Shown in pieces: positions 46,456-54,743 of a stretch of 64,000 nucleotides of DNA (position 1 is its first letter; each line of letters begins with the position of its first letter). The notes under the pieces are model-generated. The model was not told where the DNA came from. It did no database searches and was given only the letters and a program-made list of their open reading frames with translations. The stretch lies in assembly GCF_020736365.1 (NCBI RefSeq), contig NZ_CP085988.1:3230001-3294000 (forward strand), given 5' to 3'. Position numbers and translations under genes: made by a program. The stretch comes from Clostridium sp. M62/1. Lineage in GTDB: Bacteria > Bacillota > Clostridia > Lachnospirales > Lachnospiraceae.

Positions 46456-47423
46456 ATCTGTTTTCCTCTTCCTCTGTCCCGTCCTCTCTGCTCTCTTACC
46501 TGGCTGAAGGATACAGTTTTGTCCGCAGACTGGCTGTCCACAGGCACTTCCATGGCTCCTCCATAACTCTTTGCGCCAGAACCATATTCCTCACGGCCCA
46601 AGCCGCGGCCGCTCCGGCTCTCTGCCTGACTGCGGACACTTCTCTCATACTTTTCTCTTTCATCCCTGACTGCTCTTTTTGTGCTCTCCGACTCTTTTAC
46701 GACAGGTCCCCGCCTGGAATGAATCTCTTCCACCTGCAGCTCCCCGTAATCCCACGGCTCCATAACCTCATCACTGACGACACAGCCTCTGTCAATGGTA
46801 ATCACCCGTTTTCCCATTTTTTCCACAATCTCATGGCTGTGGGTAACGACCACCACCGTAGTCCCCCGCCGGTTGATCTGCTCCAGAAGTCCCATGATCT
46901 CCATGGAATTATGAGCGTCCAGGTTTCCTGTGGGCTCATCGGCCAGAAGAACCGCCGGATTGTTGATCAGCGCCCTTGCGATGGCCACTCTCTGCTGTTC
47001 TCCTCCTGAGAGCTGGTTCGGATAGGACTTATATTTTGAGGAAAGTCCCACCTGCCGCAGGATGGCGGGAACATTTTCCTTTATCTTCCTTGTGGGTATT
47101 CCGAGAACCCGCTGGGCAAAGGCCACATTCTCGTATACGGTCATGTCCTTCAGCAGACGAAAATCCTGAAACACGACTCCCAGCATTTTTCTGTATTTCG
47201 GCACATAGCGCCGGGGCATCTTTCCCAGCTCCATATCATTTACAATAACCTTTCCGGATGTTGGCTCCACTTCCTTTAAAAGAATCTTCATCAGGGTAGA
47301 TTTGCCGGAACCGCTGCGCCCCATGATAAAAACAAACTCTCCCTCCTCGATGCGTATGTTGATATTTTTCAGAGCCTTATTCTTATTGTCATATGTCTTA
47401 TTGAGATTGATGATCTCTATCAT
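46452..47423 (-). CDS. ftsE: Cell division ATP-binding protein FtsE with long C-terminal tail
   Basis: The protein has 323 residues. The first 230 are a normal FtsE: Walker [18 protein letters not shown]-loop [10 protein letters not shown], signature [15 protein letters not shown], Walker [13 protein letters not shown]-loop [11 protein letters not shown]. The last 90 or so residues are an extra hydrophilic, Arg/Ser/Glu/Gly-rich, probably disordered tail ([20 protein letters not shown]) not found in typical FtsE of about 228 residues. The reading frame of the tail continues directly into the ftsX overlap, so it is not an annotation error. Confidence 0.93.
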   Translation of the reverse strand: MIEIINLNKTYDNKNKALKNINIRIEEGEFVFIMGRSGSGKSTLMKILLKEVEPTSGKVIVNDMELGKMPRRYVPKYRKMLGVVFQDFRLLKDMTVYENVAFAQRVLGIPTRKIKENVPAILRQVGLSSKYKSYPNQLSGGEQQRVAIARALINNPAVLLADEPTGNLDAHNSMEIMGLLEQINRRGTTVVVVTHSHEIVEKMGKRVITIDRGCVVSDEVMEPWDYGELQVEEIHSRRGPVVKESESTKRAVRDEREKYERSVRSQAESRSGRGLGREEYGSGAKSYGGAMEVPVDSQSADKTVSFSQVREQRGRDRGRGKQI

Positions 47424-47447
47424 GCTCTTCTCCTCAGATTATGTAAA

Positions 47448-47504
47448 CTGCTGCAACACATGGGCCCCATTTCTGCACAATTGCTCCCCCACATATTGCA
47501 GCAG
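47448..47504 (-). promoter_or_regulatory. Long hairpin directly upstream of ftsE
   Basis: A 17-bp stem forms on the minus strand with three G-U pairs (arms CTGCTGCAATATGTGGG and CCCATGTGTTGCAGCAG); the plus strand has A-C mismatches instead. It ends 25 bases before the ftsE ATG, after the CdaR gene, and only three T follow. It may be an attenuator, a weak terminator or an RNA processing site. The rest of 47505 to 47740 shows nothing. Confidence 0.55.
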
Positions 47505-47740
47505 TCCGCTTTCTGCTTATATTTCTTTTCACACTGGCCCGGCGGTCCTGAACAGTACCGCCGCAGGCACTCACTATTTTCAGCCGTGCACACCAGTCCT
47601 GGTTTCTTAAAGCTTTCCCGGGCAGCATTCCCCAAAACTTCCCGGACAGTATTCCTCAAAACCTTCCCCGGACAGCGCTCCCCGCTTTTCTCTGAATCGG
47701 CTGCGAAGCCGCCAGAAAATTTATCGCCCTGCCATCGGGA

Positions 47741-48829
47741 TTAATAGTCAAGATTTTCCATATACTTCATATATTTTACAACCATGAGCGCAATCTTAAA
47801 GGTAATCGCGTCCTCAAACACCCGCAGATCGAGACCTGTGCTCTTCTGGAGCTTATCCAGGCGGTAAACCAGAGTGTTTCTGTGAATATAGAGTTGTCTG
47901 GACGTTTCTGATACGTTTAAACTGTTCTCAAAGAACTTGTTGATCGTGGTCAGGGTCTCCTCGTCAAAGTCATCCGGTGACTTTCCATCGAAGATTTCCT
48001 TGATAAACATACGGCACAGGGGCAGCGGAAGCTGGTAGATCAGACGTCCGATTCCCAGGTTGCTGTAGGCCACTACGTTCTTTGTGCTGTAGAAAATCTT
48101 TCCCACATCCAGGGCCATCCTGGCCTCCTTGTAGGAGCGGGATACATCCTTAATCTCATTGACAATGGTTCCGAATGCCACATTGACCTTCGACAGAGCC
48201 TCCGTGTTCAGCATGTCGAGAATCATGTTCGCCGTCTTTTCCAGATCGCTGTAGGTCTCACCCGGCTTTACCTCCTTGACAAGAATAATATTTTTCTCGT
48301 CTACTGCCGTAATGAAGTCCTTCGTCTTTGTGGAAAACAGGCTTCTCACAGTTTCCAGGGCGTTTCCGTCCTTCTCCATCTGTGTCTCGATAATGAATAC
48401 CACACGCTTCACATTGGTCTCAATGTGGAGCTTCTTTGCGCGGTTGTATATATCTACTAAAAGCAGGTTGTCGAGCAGAAGATTCTTGATAAAGTTGTCC
48501 TTGTCAAACCTCTCCTTATAGGCAACCAACAGGTTCTGTATCTGAAACGCCGCCATCTTGCCAACCATATATACATCATCGCTTCCGCCTCTTGCCAGCA
48601 GAACGTACTCCAGCTGATGCTCATCGAATACCTTAAAGAACTGATGCCCCTGAAGCACCTGGCTGTCAGCCGGTGACTCCACAAATGCCAGAATTGCATT
48701 TTCGTACTCTTCCGCACCGGAAAAAGTGGAGGCCAGAATCTTTCCCTCTGTATCGCAGATACACAGATCAACTCTTGTAATCCCTTTTAACCCCTCAATA
48801 TTTGTCTGGAGTATCTGATTTGATATCAT
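47741..48829 (-). CDS. CdaR/PucR-family transcriptional regulator
   Basis: The protein has 362 residues. The N-terminal sensor part (VDLCICDTEGKILASTF) resembles a sugar-diacid-binding domain, the middle has a GGDEF-like regulator fold (NVAFGTIVNEIKDVSRSYKE), and the C-terminus is the PucR helix-turn-helix (FFENSLNVSETSRQLYIHRN, TLVYRLDKL). The ligand is unknown, and no transport or catabolic genes are adjacent. ftsE follows 317 bases after its stop. Confidence 0.85.
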   Translation of the reverse strand: MISNQILQTNIEGLKGITRVDLCICDTEGKILASTFSGAEEYENAILAFVESPADSQVLQGHQFFKVFDEHQLEYVLLARGGSDDVYMVGKMAAFQIQNLLVAYKERFDKDNFIKNLLLDNLLLVDIYNRAKKLHIETNVKRVVFIIETQMEKDGNALETVRSLFSTKTKDFITAVDEKNIILVKEVKPGETYSDLEKTANMILDMLNTEALSKVNVAFGTIVNEIKDVSRSYKEARMALDVGKIFYSTKNVVAYSNLGIGRLIYQLPLPLCRMFIKEIFDGKSPDDFDEETLTTINKFFENSLNVSETSRQLYIHRNTLVYRLDKLQKSTGLDLRVFEDAITFKIALMVVKYMKYMENLDY

Positions 48830-49015
48830 AGCCTTCTCTCCTTTTCAAAAATTTTCCCTGATTACTATATTAATGCAAAACGCCGAAAAATGAAAGAGTA
48901 ATTATTAATTCTTCACAAAAAAACGCAAATTTTTTTCGATTCTGATTCGATTCCGACAGGAAGCTGTTAAAAATTCCCAGTCACTGCCAAGGCAGCAAGG
49001 TCTTTCCTGCAGCGC

Positions 49016-49047
49016 AAAAAAGGCAGACTGTGCGAAAACAGCCTGCC
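49016..49047 (-). terminator. Terminator of the ABC ATPase gene
   Basis: Stem GGCAGGCTGT with ACAGTCTGCC (one G-U on the minus strand) is followed by six T, 79 bases after the stop at 49126. The remaining sequence to 48830 shows no gene. Confidence 0.85.
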
Positions 49048-49125
49048 AATCGGGAAACTTTTTAAGCTGCAGACAAAGGTCTTAAGACCTCCGCTCTGAA
49101 GACCATCTGAATGCTTATCTGAAAG

Positions 49126-50235
49126 CTATCTGAGGATATTGCGTCCGCTCTCCTTGTCAAACACACACATATTCTCCTTTTTCACATGGAAGGATACTGT
49201 TTCCTTCGAAAGTTCTCCCAGAGGCTCTGCAAGGCGGAGCACAAAGGCCCCCTCCTCTCTGTTCATGGACAGCAGCTTCCCGTCCCCGGACAGTTCACAC
49301 GCCTCTGCCGGAACCGTGAACACCTCATTCTCAGGATGCTCTCGGTCTGCCCCGAGACAGGCATCCTCCGGACGGATTCCTACGGTGATTTCCTTTCCGT
49401 CGTACCCCAGCTCCTTTATCTTTCTTCCCAGCTCCTTTGGAAGCAGGATGCGGCCTTTCTCTAATTCCACATATACCTGAGGGCCTTCGCTGACTGCAGT
49501 GCCATCCATCATGTTCATGCCAGGATTACCCACAAATTCCGCCACAAAGCGGTTGACCGGACAGCAGTAGATATTTCTCGGCGAATCTGCCTGCTGAATG
49601 GTGCCATCCTTCATTACAACGACCGTTTTTCCCATCTTGAGAGCCTCCATGGGATCGCCTGTCGCATAGATCGCCGTGGTCTGCATTCTCTCATACAGCT
49701 TCAGCAGCTCGTTCTGCATATCCTCCCTGGTCTTTTCATCCCGACTGGAAAAGGGTTTGTCCATCAGAAAAATTCCGGGCCTCCTGGCAATGGCACGCCC
49801 CACTGCCACCAGCTGTCTCTGGGCCTCTGTCAGCTTTTCCGGCATACAGTCAAGCACCTCTGCCAGATCCAGAATCTCTGCTGTCTCTCTCACCAGGCAG
49901 TCAATCTCCTTCTGCGGAAGATGTTTCAGTTTAAGTCCGAAAGCCATATTTTCATAGACAGACATCTGGGGATAGAGAGTACAGTTTTGAAAAATCATGG
50001 CAATCTCCCGCTCTCTGGGTCCTGCCTCATTTGCCCTCTGTCCGTCTATCAGAAGCTCCCCCGAAGAAATATCCTCCAGTCCTGCTATCATACGCAGCAC
50101 AGTGGATCGTCCGCAGCCTTCCGGCCCCACAAGCACAACAAAATCATGATCTTCTATCTCAAGATTAAAATCCTTTACAACTACATGTCCGTTCTGATAG
50201 TATTTTGTGATGTTCTTCAGTGACAATCCAGCCAT
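49126..50235 (-). CDS. MsmX/UgpC-like ABC ATPase with altered catalytic motifs (probable pseudo-ATPase)
   Basis: The protein has 369 residues from the ATG at 50235 (AGGAGGAG upstream). It is collinear with the sugar-importer ATPases MsmX/MalK, including the C-terminal regulatory OB-like domain (TVGIRPEDACLG). Key residues are changed: Walker A GPEGCGRST (Lys to Arg), signature LTEAQRQ instead of LSGGQ, Walker B LMDKP (catalytic Glu to Lys), D-loop SSRD, H-loop YATGD (His to Gly). The frame is intact, so this is not simple decay by frameshift. MsmX serves several permeases from a solitary locus; a dead version could act as a regulator (inference). No permease genes nearby. Confidence 0.85.
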   Translation of the reverse strand: MAGLSLKNITKYYQNGHVVVKDFNLEIEDHDFVVLVGPEGCGRSTVLRMIAGLEDISSGELLIDGQRANEAGPREREIAMIFQNCTLYPQMSVYENMAFGLKLKHLPQKEIDCLVRETAEILDLAEVLDCMPEKLTEAQRQLVAVGRAIARRPGIFLMDKPFSSRDEKTREDMQNELLKLYERMQTTAIYATGDPMEALKMGKTVVVMKDGTIQQADSPRNIYCCPVNRFVAEFVGNPGMNMMDGTAVSEGPQVYVELEKGRILLPKELGRKIKELGYDGKEITVGIRPEDACLGADREHPENEVFTVPAEACELSGDGKLLSMNREEGAFVLRLAEPLGELSKETVSFHVKKENMCVFDKESGRNILR

Positions 50236-50269
50236 TTCTTCTCCTCCTAGATAACCCTTTCGTTTATAT

Positions 50270-50286
50270 GTATCATATCTTGATAC
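50270..50286. promoter_or_regulatory. Perfect inverted repeat, possible operator of the ABC ATPase gene
   Basis: GTATCA and TGATAC are separated by five bases, 35 bases before the ATG at 50235. TTGTCT with a TGATAC at 17 bases would make a weak promoter overlapping it. Confidence 0.45.
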
Positions 50287-50652
50287 GGAACCAGACAAAT
50301 TTCATCGCCAGCCTTTGCAGTCATTATACCTTGAAACATCCACGCTGAACTATCGTCTCAACTGCCAAAAAAAGCCTTATTTTTTGTATATGTTGTAATA
50401 AGTCGGAAAAAAACTGTTCAATTTGCCAAATATTACACTCTCTTTTCTCCCAATTCCATATAAAATCATTACGAATCCCATGTTGCTTCAAAAGTGCCGA
50501 ATATTTCTGTGAAAAGTTCACAATAGGTACCGCCTCTTTTCGGGGAATGTGAGAGTGTTTTGCATAAATGTCAGAGAATTCTAAGCAGAGGAGGCAAACA
50601 GAACGTAAGTCTATGTAACACGTCTTTTTCTGAAAACAGAAAAATTCTGCAG

Positions 50653-50693
50653 AAAAAAAGCACCAGCTTCTGCTCTCGCAGATAACTGATGCT
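50653..50693 (-). terminator. Terminator of tRNA-Gln
   Basis: AGCATCAG pairs with CTGGTGCT (one T-G) around an inner TCTGC/GCAGA stem, then seven T on the minus strand. The gene-free stretch from 50299 to 50652 beyond it reads as a protein-like tail in one minus frame near 50330 to 50550 but has no start and no recognisable family. Confidence 0.8.
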
Positions 50694-50708
50694 CTCTCCA
50701 GTTTATAA

Positions 50709-50780
50709 CTGGGGTACAAGGATTCGAACCTTGAAATGACGGAGTCAGAGTCCGTTGCCTTACCATTTGGCGATACCCCA
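50709..50780 (-). tRNA. tRNA-Gln (anticodon CTG)
   Basis: The cloverleaf is readable on the minus strand: acceptor TGGGGTA with TACCCCA, D arm, anticodon stem ACGGA/TCCGT with loop CTCTGAC (anticodon CTG, codon CAG), and T arm with GGTTCGAATCC. The U1-A72 pair is a Gln identity feature. CCA is not encoded. Confidence 0.95.
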
Positions 50781-50873
50781 ACAACGAATGTCATTATACT
50801 ATATGGTTTCGTGTCCGTCAATAGTTTTTTTAATTTTTTTTATTTTTCTGCCAAATCAGCTTTTTCTTCAGCA

Positions 50874-51146
50874 TCAATCATAGTCATCTACCAGCTTAAT
50901 GCGGACAGCCACTGTGTTGATAAAACCGCCCTCCGGAAGTTCCAAATCTGCTTCATGGCTGATTCCAGGAAGCTCCCAGCTGTCCTCCAGCTCCACACGA
51001 ATCCATGCCTCCTCAGCCTCCTTGGCTCTCTCAAGGGCCTCTTCAAAGTTATCTCCCTCAGCCACGCATCCCTCCAAATCAGGGAATACAACTTTATATC
51101 TTCCATTCTCATCCAGAATAAAAATTGCCGGATATGCAAATTTCAT
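50874..51146 (-). CDS. HicB-like antitoxin family protein without HicA
   Basis: The protein has 90 residues from the ATG at 51146 (AGGAGG seven bases upstream). The HicB RNase-H-like fold is clear: FAYPAIFILDENGRYKVVFP, DLEGCVAEGDNFEEALERAK, AEEAWIRVELEDSWELPG. The C-terminal part lacks an obvious ribbon-helix-helix DNA-binding domain. HicA, normally directly upstream, is absent; in its place is a hairpin-rich leader of about 220 bases. It may be an orphan or a protein with a new partner. Confidence 0.8.
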   Translation of the reverse strand: MKFAYPAIFILDENGRYKVVFPDLEGCVAEGDNFEEALERAKEAEEAWIRVELEDSWELPGISHEADLELPEGGFINTVAVRIKLVDDYD

Positions 51147-51159
51147 GATCATTCCTCCT

Positions 51160-51385
51160 GCCTTTAGTTAGTTTCCCTTCCCGATGGCATGTCGGTGCTT
51201 CAGCTCCAGCATGATCCGGGAATGCAGGCATCACTGCCAGCCCAAACATAATGCCATATCCTCTGGATATGCTACTCTCTCCGGGGGATGCGCACTCGCC
51301 GCAGTGGTGTTTTGGCTCCCTTCGGGTCCCATCGGGACGTTAGTCAAATGCATGCTCATGCAAGCATGGCATGCATTTTTCTCGC
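51160..51385 (-). ncRNA. Hairpin-rich leader of the orphan hicB
   Basis: Between the promoter at 51387-51415 and the HicB gene lie several perfect helices read on the minus strand: ATGCATGC/GCATGCAT (51347-51376 region), GTCCC/GGGAC with a three-base loop (51326-51338), CATATCC/GGATATG with loop AGA (51255-51271) and GGCA/TGCC (near 51225-51240). A 33-codon frame with no good ribosome site also lies inside. On the plus strand the outermost helix is followed by five T. No T-box or known riboswitch signature is seen. Confidence 0.45.
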
Positions 51386-51386
51386 T

Positions 51387-51415
51387 ATTATATCATAAAA
51401 ACAGCTGCGTGGCAA
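51387..51415 (-). promoter_or_regulatory. Promoter of the hicB leader
   Basis: TTGCCA (51410-51415) and TATAAT (51387-51392) are separated by 17 bases on the minus strand, about 240 bases before hicB. Confidence 0.65.
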
Positions 51416-51438
51416 ACAGGAAACGCCGTTTCGTAAAA

Positions 51439-51503
51439 CAGACAAAGCGGATCTGCCTCCCAAAGATTTCTCTCCTCTTTTCTGTGCAGATTCGCTTTGT
51501 CTG
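51439..51503. terminator. Terminator between RsgI-like and hicB units
   Basis: Eighteen-base arms (CAGACAAAGCGGATCTGC and partner) enclose a 29-base loop. A G-T pair occurs only on the plus strand, but T-runs follow on both sides. It closes the sigma/RsgI transcript on the minus strand. No gene is seen in the remaining gap to 51705. Confidence 0.65.
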
Positions 51504-51705
51504 GTTTTCTTTTATTAAAATTCCGTTTGTTTTAATCTCTGTCTGTTTTCTGTGTCTTTATCAATAGCTTCCGTCCCGCCCGCTTTTGTCCATGCAGTAT
51601 TCTGTCTCCTCACCCGGTCTCCACTCTCCGCTTGGGGCGGGCAGAGTGACTGGCATGCCGCTCGCCTCTTTCGCACTGTCCGAAAAGTCACACGCGCACT
51701 TAACA

Positions 51706-53196
51706 TCAGACCTGTATTTCCGTTCCCTGCTCCTTAGGCGGAACAGACCTGGATTCTGCAGGCTCAGTCAGCGCAGGCAGTTCTGCTGCGGCTGCATCCG
51801 AGGTTTCTGTGCCCTCCTGGCTTTCACCCTTTGATCCTTCGTTTTCCTGGCTGCCCTGCTCTCCTTCGCTCTCCTCAGTCTCCTCCTCTGTATCTCCGTC
51901 ATCTTCGTCCGGGTCATCCGGGCTTTCTTCGTCTCCATTGCCCATGGCGCCGTCGCTGATGTCAGGAGTATCAAAATAGCCCTTCACCGTTCCGTAGGAG
52001 CCTCCCTCTCTGGGCTTTACGCCGCTTAAGATAAAGACATAGGATTCTCCTCCTTCCAGGCCTTCTATCTCGATGGCGCAGGAGTCAGGACCCGTATCTG
52101 TGATCTTGGCTGAATAGCTTCCGCCGTTTGAGTCCTGCACAGAAATAGTCGGATTTTTCCATCTCACCCGTTCTTTAAAGGTCACATCTAAAATGCCCTC
52201 GTAGTAATCTACATAGTCGATTCTGGCCTTCTTTCCGCTTTCTGCCTCTTCCTCCTGCTCCTCTGTTTCAGGAGTTCCGGCTGTAGAGACAGGGGGAGCC
52301 GTCGCAGTTGGCTGAGAGGTGCTCACACTCTCTGTACTCTGACTCTCCTCAGAGCTTTCTGTCTGTATCTGTGAAGTTTCTGTCTCGGCTGCAGAGGTTG
52401 TGTTCTGTGAAGATGCTTCCTCCGTTTCTGCAGTGCCGCCTATCTGATAGGAACGCTCCGCAATTTCCCTGGCAATCTCCTCCATGGTCATTCCTGCAAA
52501 AGCCTCCAGCTCCGCTTCAGACAATCCGTTTTCTTCTACCAGCTCATACAGGAAGCATGCCTTTCCATAGGAAATATTGTACTGATCTGCAATCTCGCCA
52601 ATCTCCTGGGTATCCGTCGCCTGCTGATCATAGACCACCGCATTGACCTTATGGGCCTCCAGGGAGGTCTCAATGTCAGTCACCACATCCTTCCTGAGCA
52701 CGGAGGCCTTCTCCGTATCCTCATTGGTAACGGTAACCAGAATCGCGTTGTCCAGCTCGTCCAGGTAGCCGCATCGAACCATCGAACCGATAATGGCATT
52801 GACTCCTATATTCAGGTCAACCCCTTCCAAGTCCATGTCCGCCAGAACTGTGACGGCATCCTCATTCAGTGCCTCTGTCTCGAGTATCTTGTCCTTACGG
52901 TTTACTGAAATTTCAATGCTTGGATTTACATCCAGCCCGATAACCGAATCCACCCGTGTATTCTGATAATGCATCACGCCGCCGTACAGGGCTGCCACAC
53001 AGAGACAGGCTGCAGCCGCCGTAACCGCTCTTCTCATCTTCCTGTATACCTTCAGACGTTTTGGCTGCTCTATATACCGAAGCTGCGGGGTGTCCAGATC
53101 GATCCTGTCTAATACATTGGGAGTCAGGGCTTCCACCGCCGATTTCAAATGGCTGGCAATCTCATCATTATTCCATTTTTCATGTGCATCGGCCAA
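51706..53196 (-). CDS. RsgI-like anti-sigma factor
   Basis: The protein has 496 residues. Cytoplasmic N-terminal region of about 55 residues, one membrane helix (AVTAAAACLCVAALYGGVMHY), then the RsgI-type extracellular core VIGLDVNPSIEISVNRKD with the Asn-Pro pair known as an autocleavage site in RsgI proteins, and NAIIGSMVRCGYLDELDNAI. A Ser/Thr/Glu linker, an Ig-like domain at about 320 to 410 (DVTFKERVRWKNPTISVQD) and a long acidic tail follow. It starts 2 bases after the ECF sigma gene, so it is the likely regulator of that sigma. Classical RsgI controls SigI rather than an ECF sigma. Confidence 0.8.
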   Translation of the reverse strand: MADAHEKWNNDEIASHLKSAVEALTPNVLDRIDLDTPQLRYIEQPKRLKVYRKMRRAVTAAAACLCVAALYGGVMHYQNTRVDSVIGLDVNPSIEISVNRKDKILETEALNEDAVTVLADMDLEGVDLNIGVNAIIGSMVRCGYLDELDNAILVTVTNEDTEKASVLRKDVVTDIETSLEAHKVNAVVYDQQATDTQEIGEIADQYNISYGKACFLYELVEENGLSEAELEAFAGMTMEEIAREIAERSYQIGGTAETEEASSQNTTSAAETETSQIQTESSEESQSTESVSTSQPTATAPPVSTAGTPETEEQEEEAESGKKARIDYVDYYEGILDVTFKERVRWKNPTISVQDSNGGSYSAKITDTGPDSCAIEIEGLEGGESYVFILSGVKPREGGSYGTVKGYFDTPDISDGAMGNGDEESPDDPDEDDGDTEEETEESEGEQGSQENEGSKGESQEGTETSDAAAAELPALTEPAESRSVPPKEQGTEIQV

Positions 53197-53198
53197 TG

Positions 53199-53783
53199 TT
53201 ATCCCTCCTCTCTCAAATAATTTTTCAATTTCTTCATGGCGCGGCTGTACTTTGACAGCACAGTGGCTAACGGCATACCCAAATCTGCCGCGATCTCCCT
53301 GTGCTTCAATCCTGCTGTCGTATGTAGCAGTACAATCTGCCGCTCCTCTTCCTTCAGGATTTTCAGGGCCCCGTAGAGCACCAGCTTATCGGCGGCATCT
53401 TCTATCTGAGGACAGAATTCACCTGTCTCCATCTCTGAAAGATCAGAAAGCCCCATGTCCGACTCATGCTTCTGATCCCTGAATCTCATATAGCAGAGAT
53501 TTCTGGCTATCGTAAACATCCAGGCCAGGGGTTTTCCCTGGGACTGGTAGCTGCCCGCTGAGGTCCACACCTTCAGATAGGCTTCCTGCATGATCTCCTC
53601 CGCGTCCTGAGGATTTCTCACAACAGAAAGAATAAAGCTGTACATGGACTTATCCGTATTCTGATATAACTGGCGGAATGCCTCCTGATCGCCTCCGGCA
53701 ATCTTTAAAAGAAGCTTCTCGTCACTCAGCCTCCCATAATCGTCAGGCCCCTCCAGGGCGGCAAACATCCCCATCAAAAACAT
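53199..53783 (-). CDS. ECF-type RNA polymerase sigma factor
   Basis: The protein has 194 residues. Region 2 (AFRQLYQNTDKSMYSFILSV, DAEEIMQEAYLKVW, WMFTIARNLCYMRFRDQK) and region 4 (LKILKEEERQIVLLHTTAGL, KHREIAADLGMPLATVLSKY) are intact. Two further in-frame ATGs follow the first within six codons, so the exact start is open. Coupled to the RsgI-like anti-sigma. The target promoters are unknown; envelope stress or surface polysaccharide sensing is a guess from the partner. Confidence 0.9.
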   Translation of the reverse strand: MFLMGMFAALEGPDDYGRLSDEKLLLKIAGGDQEAFRQLYQNTDKSMYSFILSVVRNPQDAEEIMQEAYLKVWTSAGSYQSQGKPLAWMFTIARNLCYMRFRDQKHESDMGLSDLSEMETGEFCPQIEDAADKLVLYGALKILKEEERQIVLLHTTAGLKHREIAADLGMPLATVLSKYSRAMKKLKNYLREEG

Positions 53784-53828
53784 GGATTTTGTTTCCTTTC
53801 TATTAGTTTAATGCACCAGAACCGTTTA

Positions 53829-54656
53829 TTATTGCATGAGCTGTAAACTTTTTTCATCATATCTCACGCTTTTTAACAGCAGTCCCTCCGCCGGAGCCGT
53901 AAAACCGGCGTTTTCCCTGTCTTGCGATTCAAGCGCCTTCCTCACGGAATCGACAGTTCTCCTGTGAAGTCCGATCTCTATCAGCGTTCCCGTCAGAATC
54001 CTCACCATATTATAGAGAAAGCCGTTTCCCGTAAACTCCAGAAGCACACGGCTTCCGTCCCTGTGAATCTCGATTTTTCGAAGTTCCCGGACTGTGGACT
54101 TCTTCATCCTCTTTGCCGAACTGAACGCCCTGAAATCATGGCTTCCCAGAAGGAGCTTCGCTGCCTCTTTCATTGCCAAAAGATCAAGCTCCTCTCCCAG
54201 GCCATAGATATACTTTCTCTCAAACACATTTTTCCGGCCGGCCGTTTCGATCTGGTAGAGATACGTCTTTTCCACTGCGTTCAGGCGGCTGTGAAACCGC
54301 TCCGGAACCTCCATGGCACTGATGACTGCAATATCCTCCGGCAGATAACGGTTCAGATAGTCCATCACTGCGGCGGATACGCTTGATGCTTTTCCTCCAT
54401 TTTCTTTCTTTTCCGGTGTTTTATCCACAAGTTCTTCCAGACAGCGTTCCTCTAACCGGAAGTTGGCTACCTGTCCCAGAGCATGAACGCCTGCGTCTGT
54501 GCGCCCTGAACCGTGAATCTCCACAGGTTCGCCTGCCAGTTTCTCCAGAACTGCTTCCAGCTTTCCCTGGATGGTATTTTTTGTATTGCCCTGCTTCTGC
54601 CAGCCGTCATATCGGCTTCCGTCATACTGAAGAACGATTTTTATATTTCTGTACAC
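53829..54656 (-). CDS. truA: tRNA pseudouridine(38-40) synthase TruA
   Basis: The protein has 275 residues starting at GTG with GGGAG eight bases upstream. It isomerises uridines 38 to 40 in the tRNA anticodon arm. The catalytic Asp is in GSGRTDAGVHALGQV; other motifs: QYDGSRYDGWQKQ, RFHSRLNAVEKTYLYQI, HDFRAFSSA, FTGNGFLYNMVRI. A Glu/Lys insertion occurs near residues 78 to 92. It follows vanZ by 87 bases. Confidence 0.93.
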   Translation of the reverse strand: MYRNIKIVLQYDGSRYDGWQKQGNTKNTIQGKLEAVLEKLAGEPVEIHGSGRTDAGVHALGQVANFRLEERCLEELVDKTPEKKENGGKASSVSAAVMDYLNRYLPEDIAVISAMEVPERFHSRLNAVEKTYLYQIETAGRKNVFERKYIYGLGEELDLLAMKEAAKLLLGSHDFRAFSSAKRMKKSTVRELRKIEIHRDGSRVLLEFTGNGFLYNMVRILTGTLIEIGLHRRTVDSVRKALESQDRENAGFTAPAEGLLLKSVRYDEKSLQLMQ

Positions 54657-54743
54657 TGCCGTTTCTCCCTGCCTGCGCCGGAGCCCTCTTTTAAGGCTGC
54701 CTGACGCCTGTTGTTATGTTTCCCTGTATTTTCCAAATTATCC

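Noticed and set aside
47420-47659. Cys-rich short frame between the CdaR gene and ftsE
   Set aside because: The frame overlaps the ftsE start and the 17-bp hairpin and has no ribosome site.
50324-50821. Minus-strand frame of 165 codons
   Set aside because: It runs through tRNA-Gln and its terminator; only its last part looks protein-like and it has no start.
51160-51385. T-box or metabolite riboswitch upstream of hicB
   Set aside because: No T-box sequence and no recognisable aptamer core; only generic hairpins are seen.
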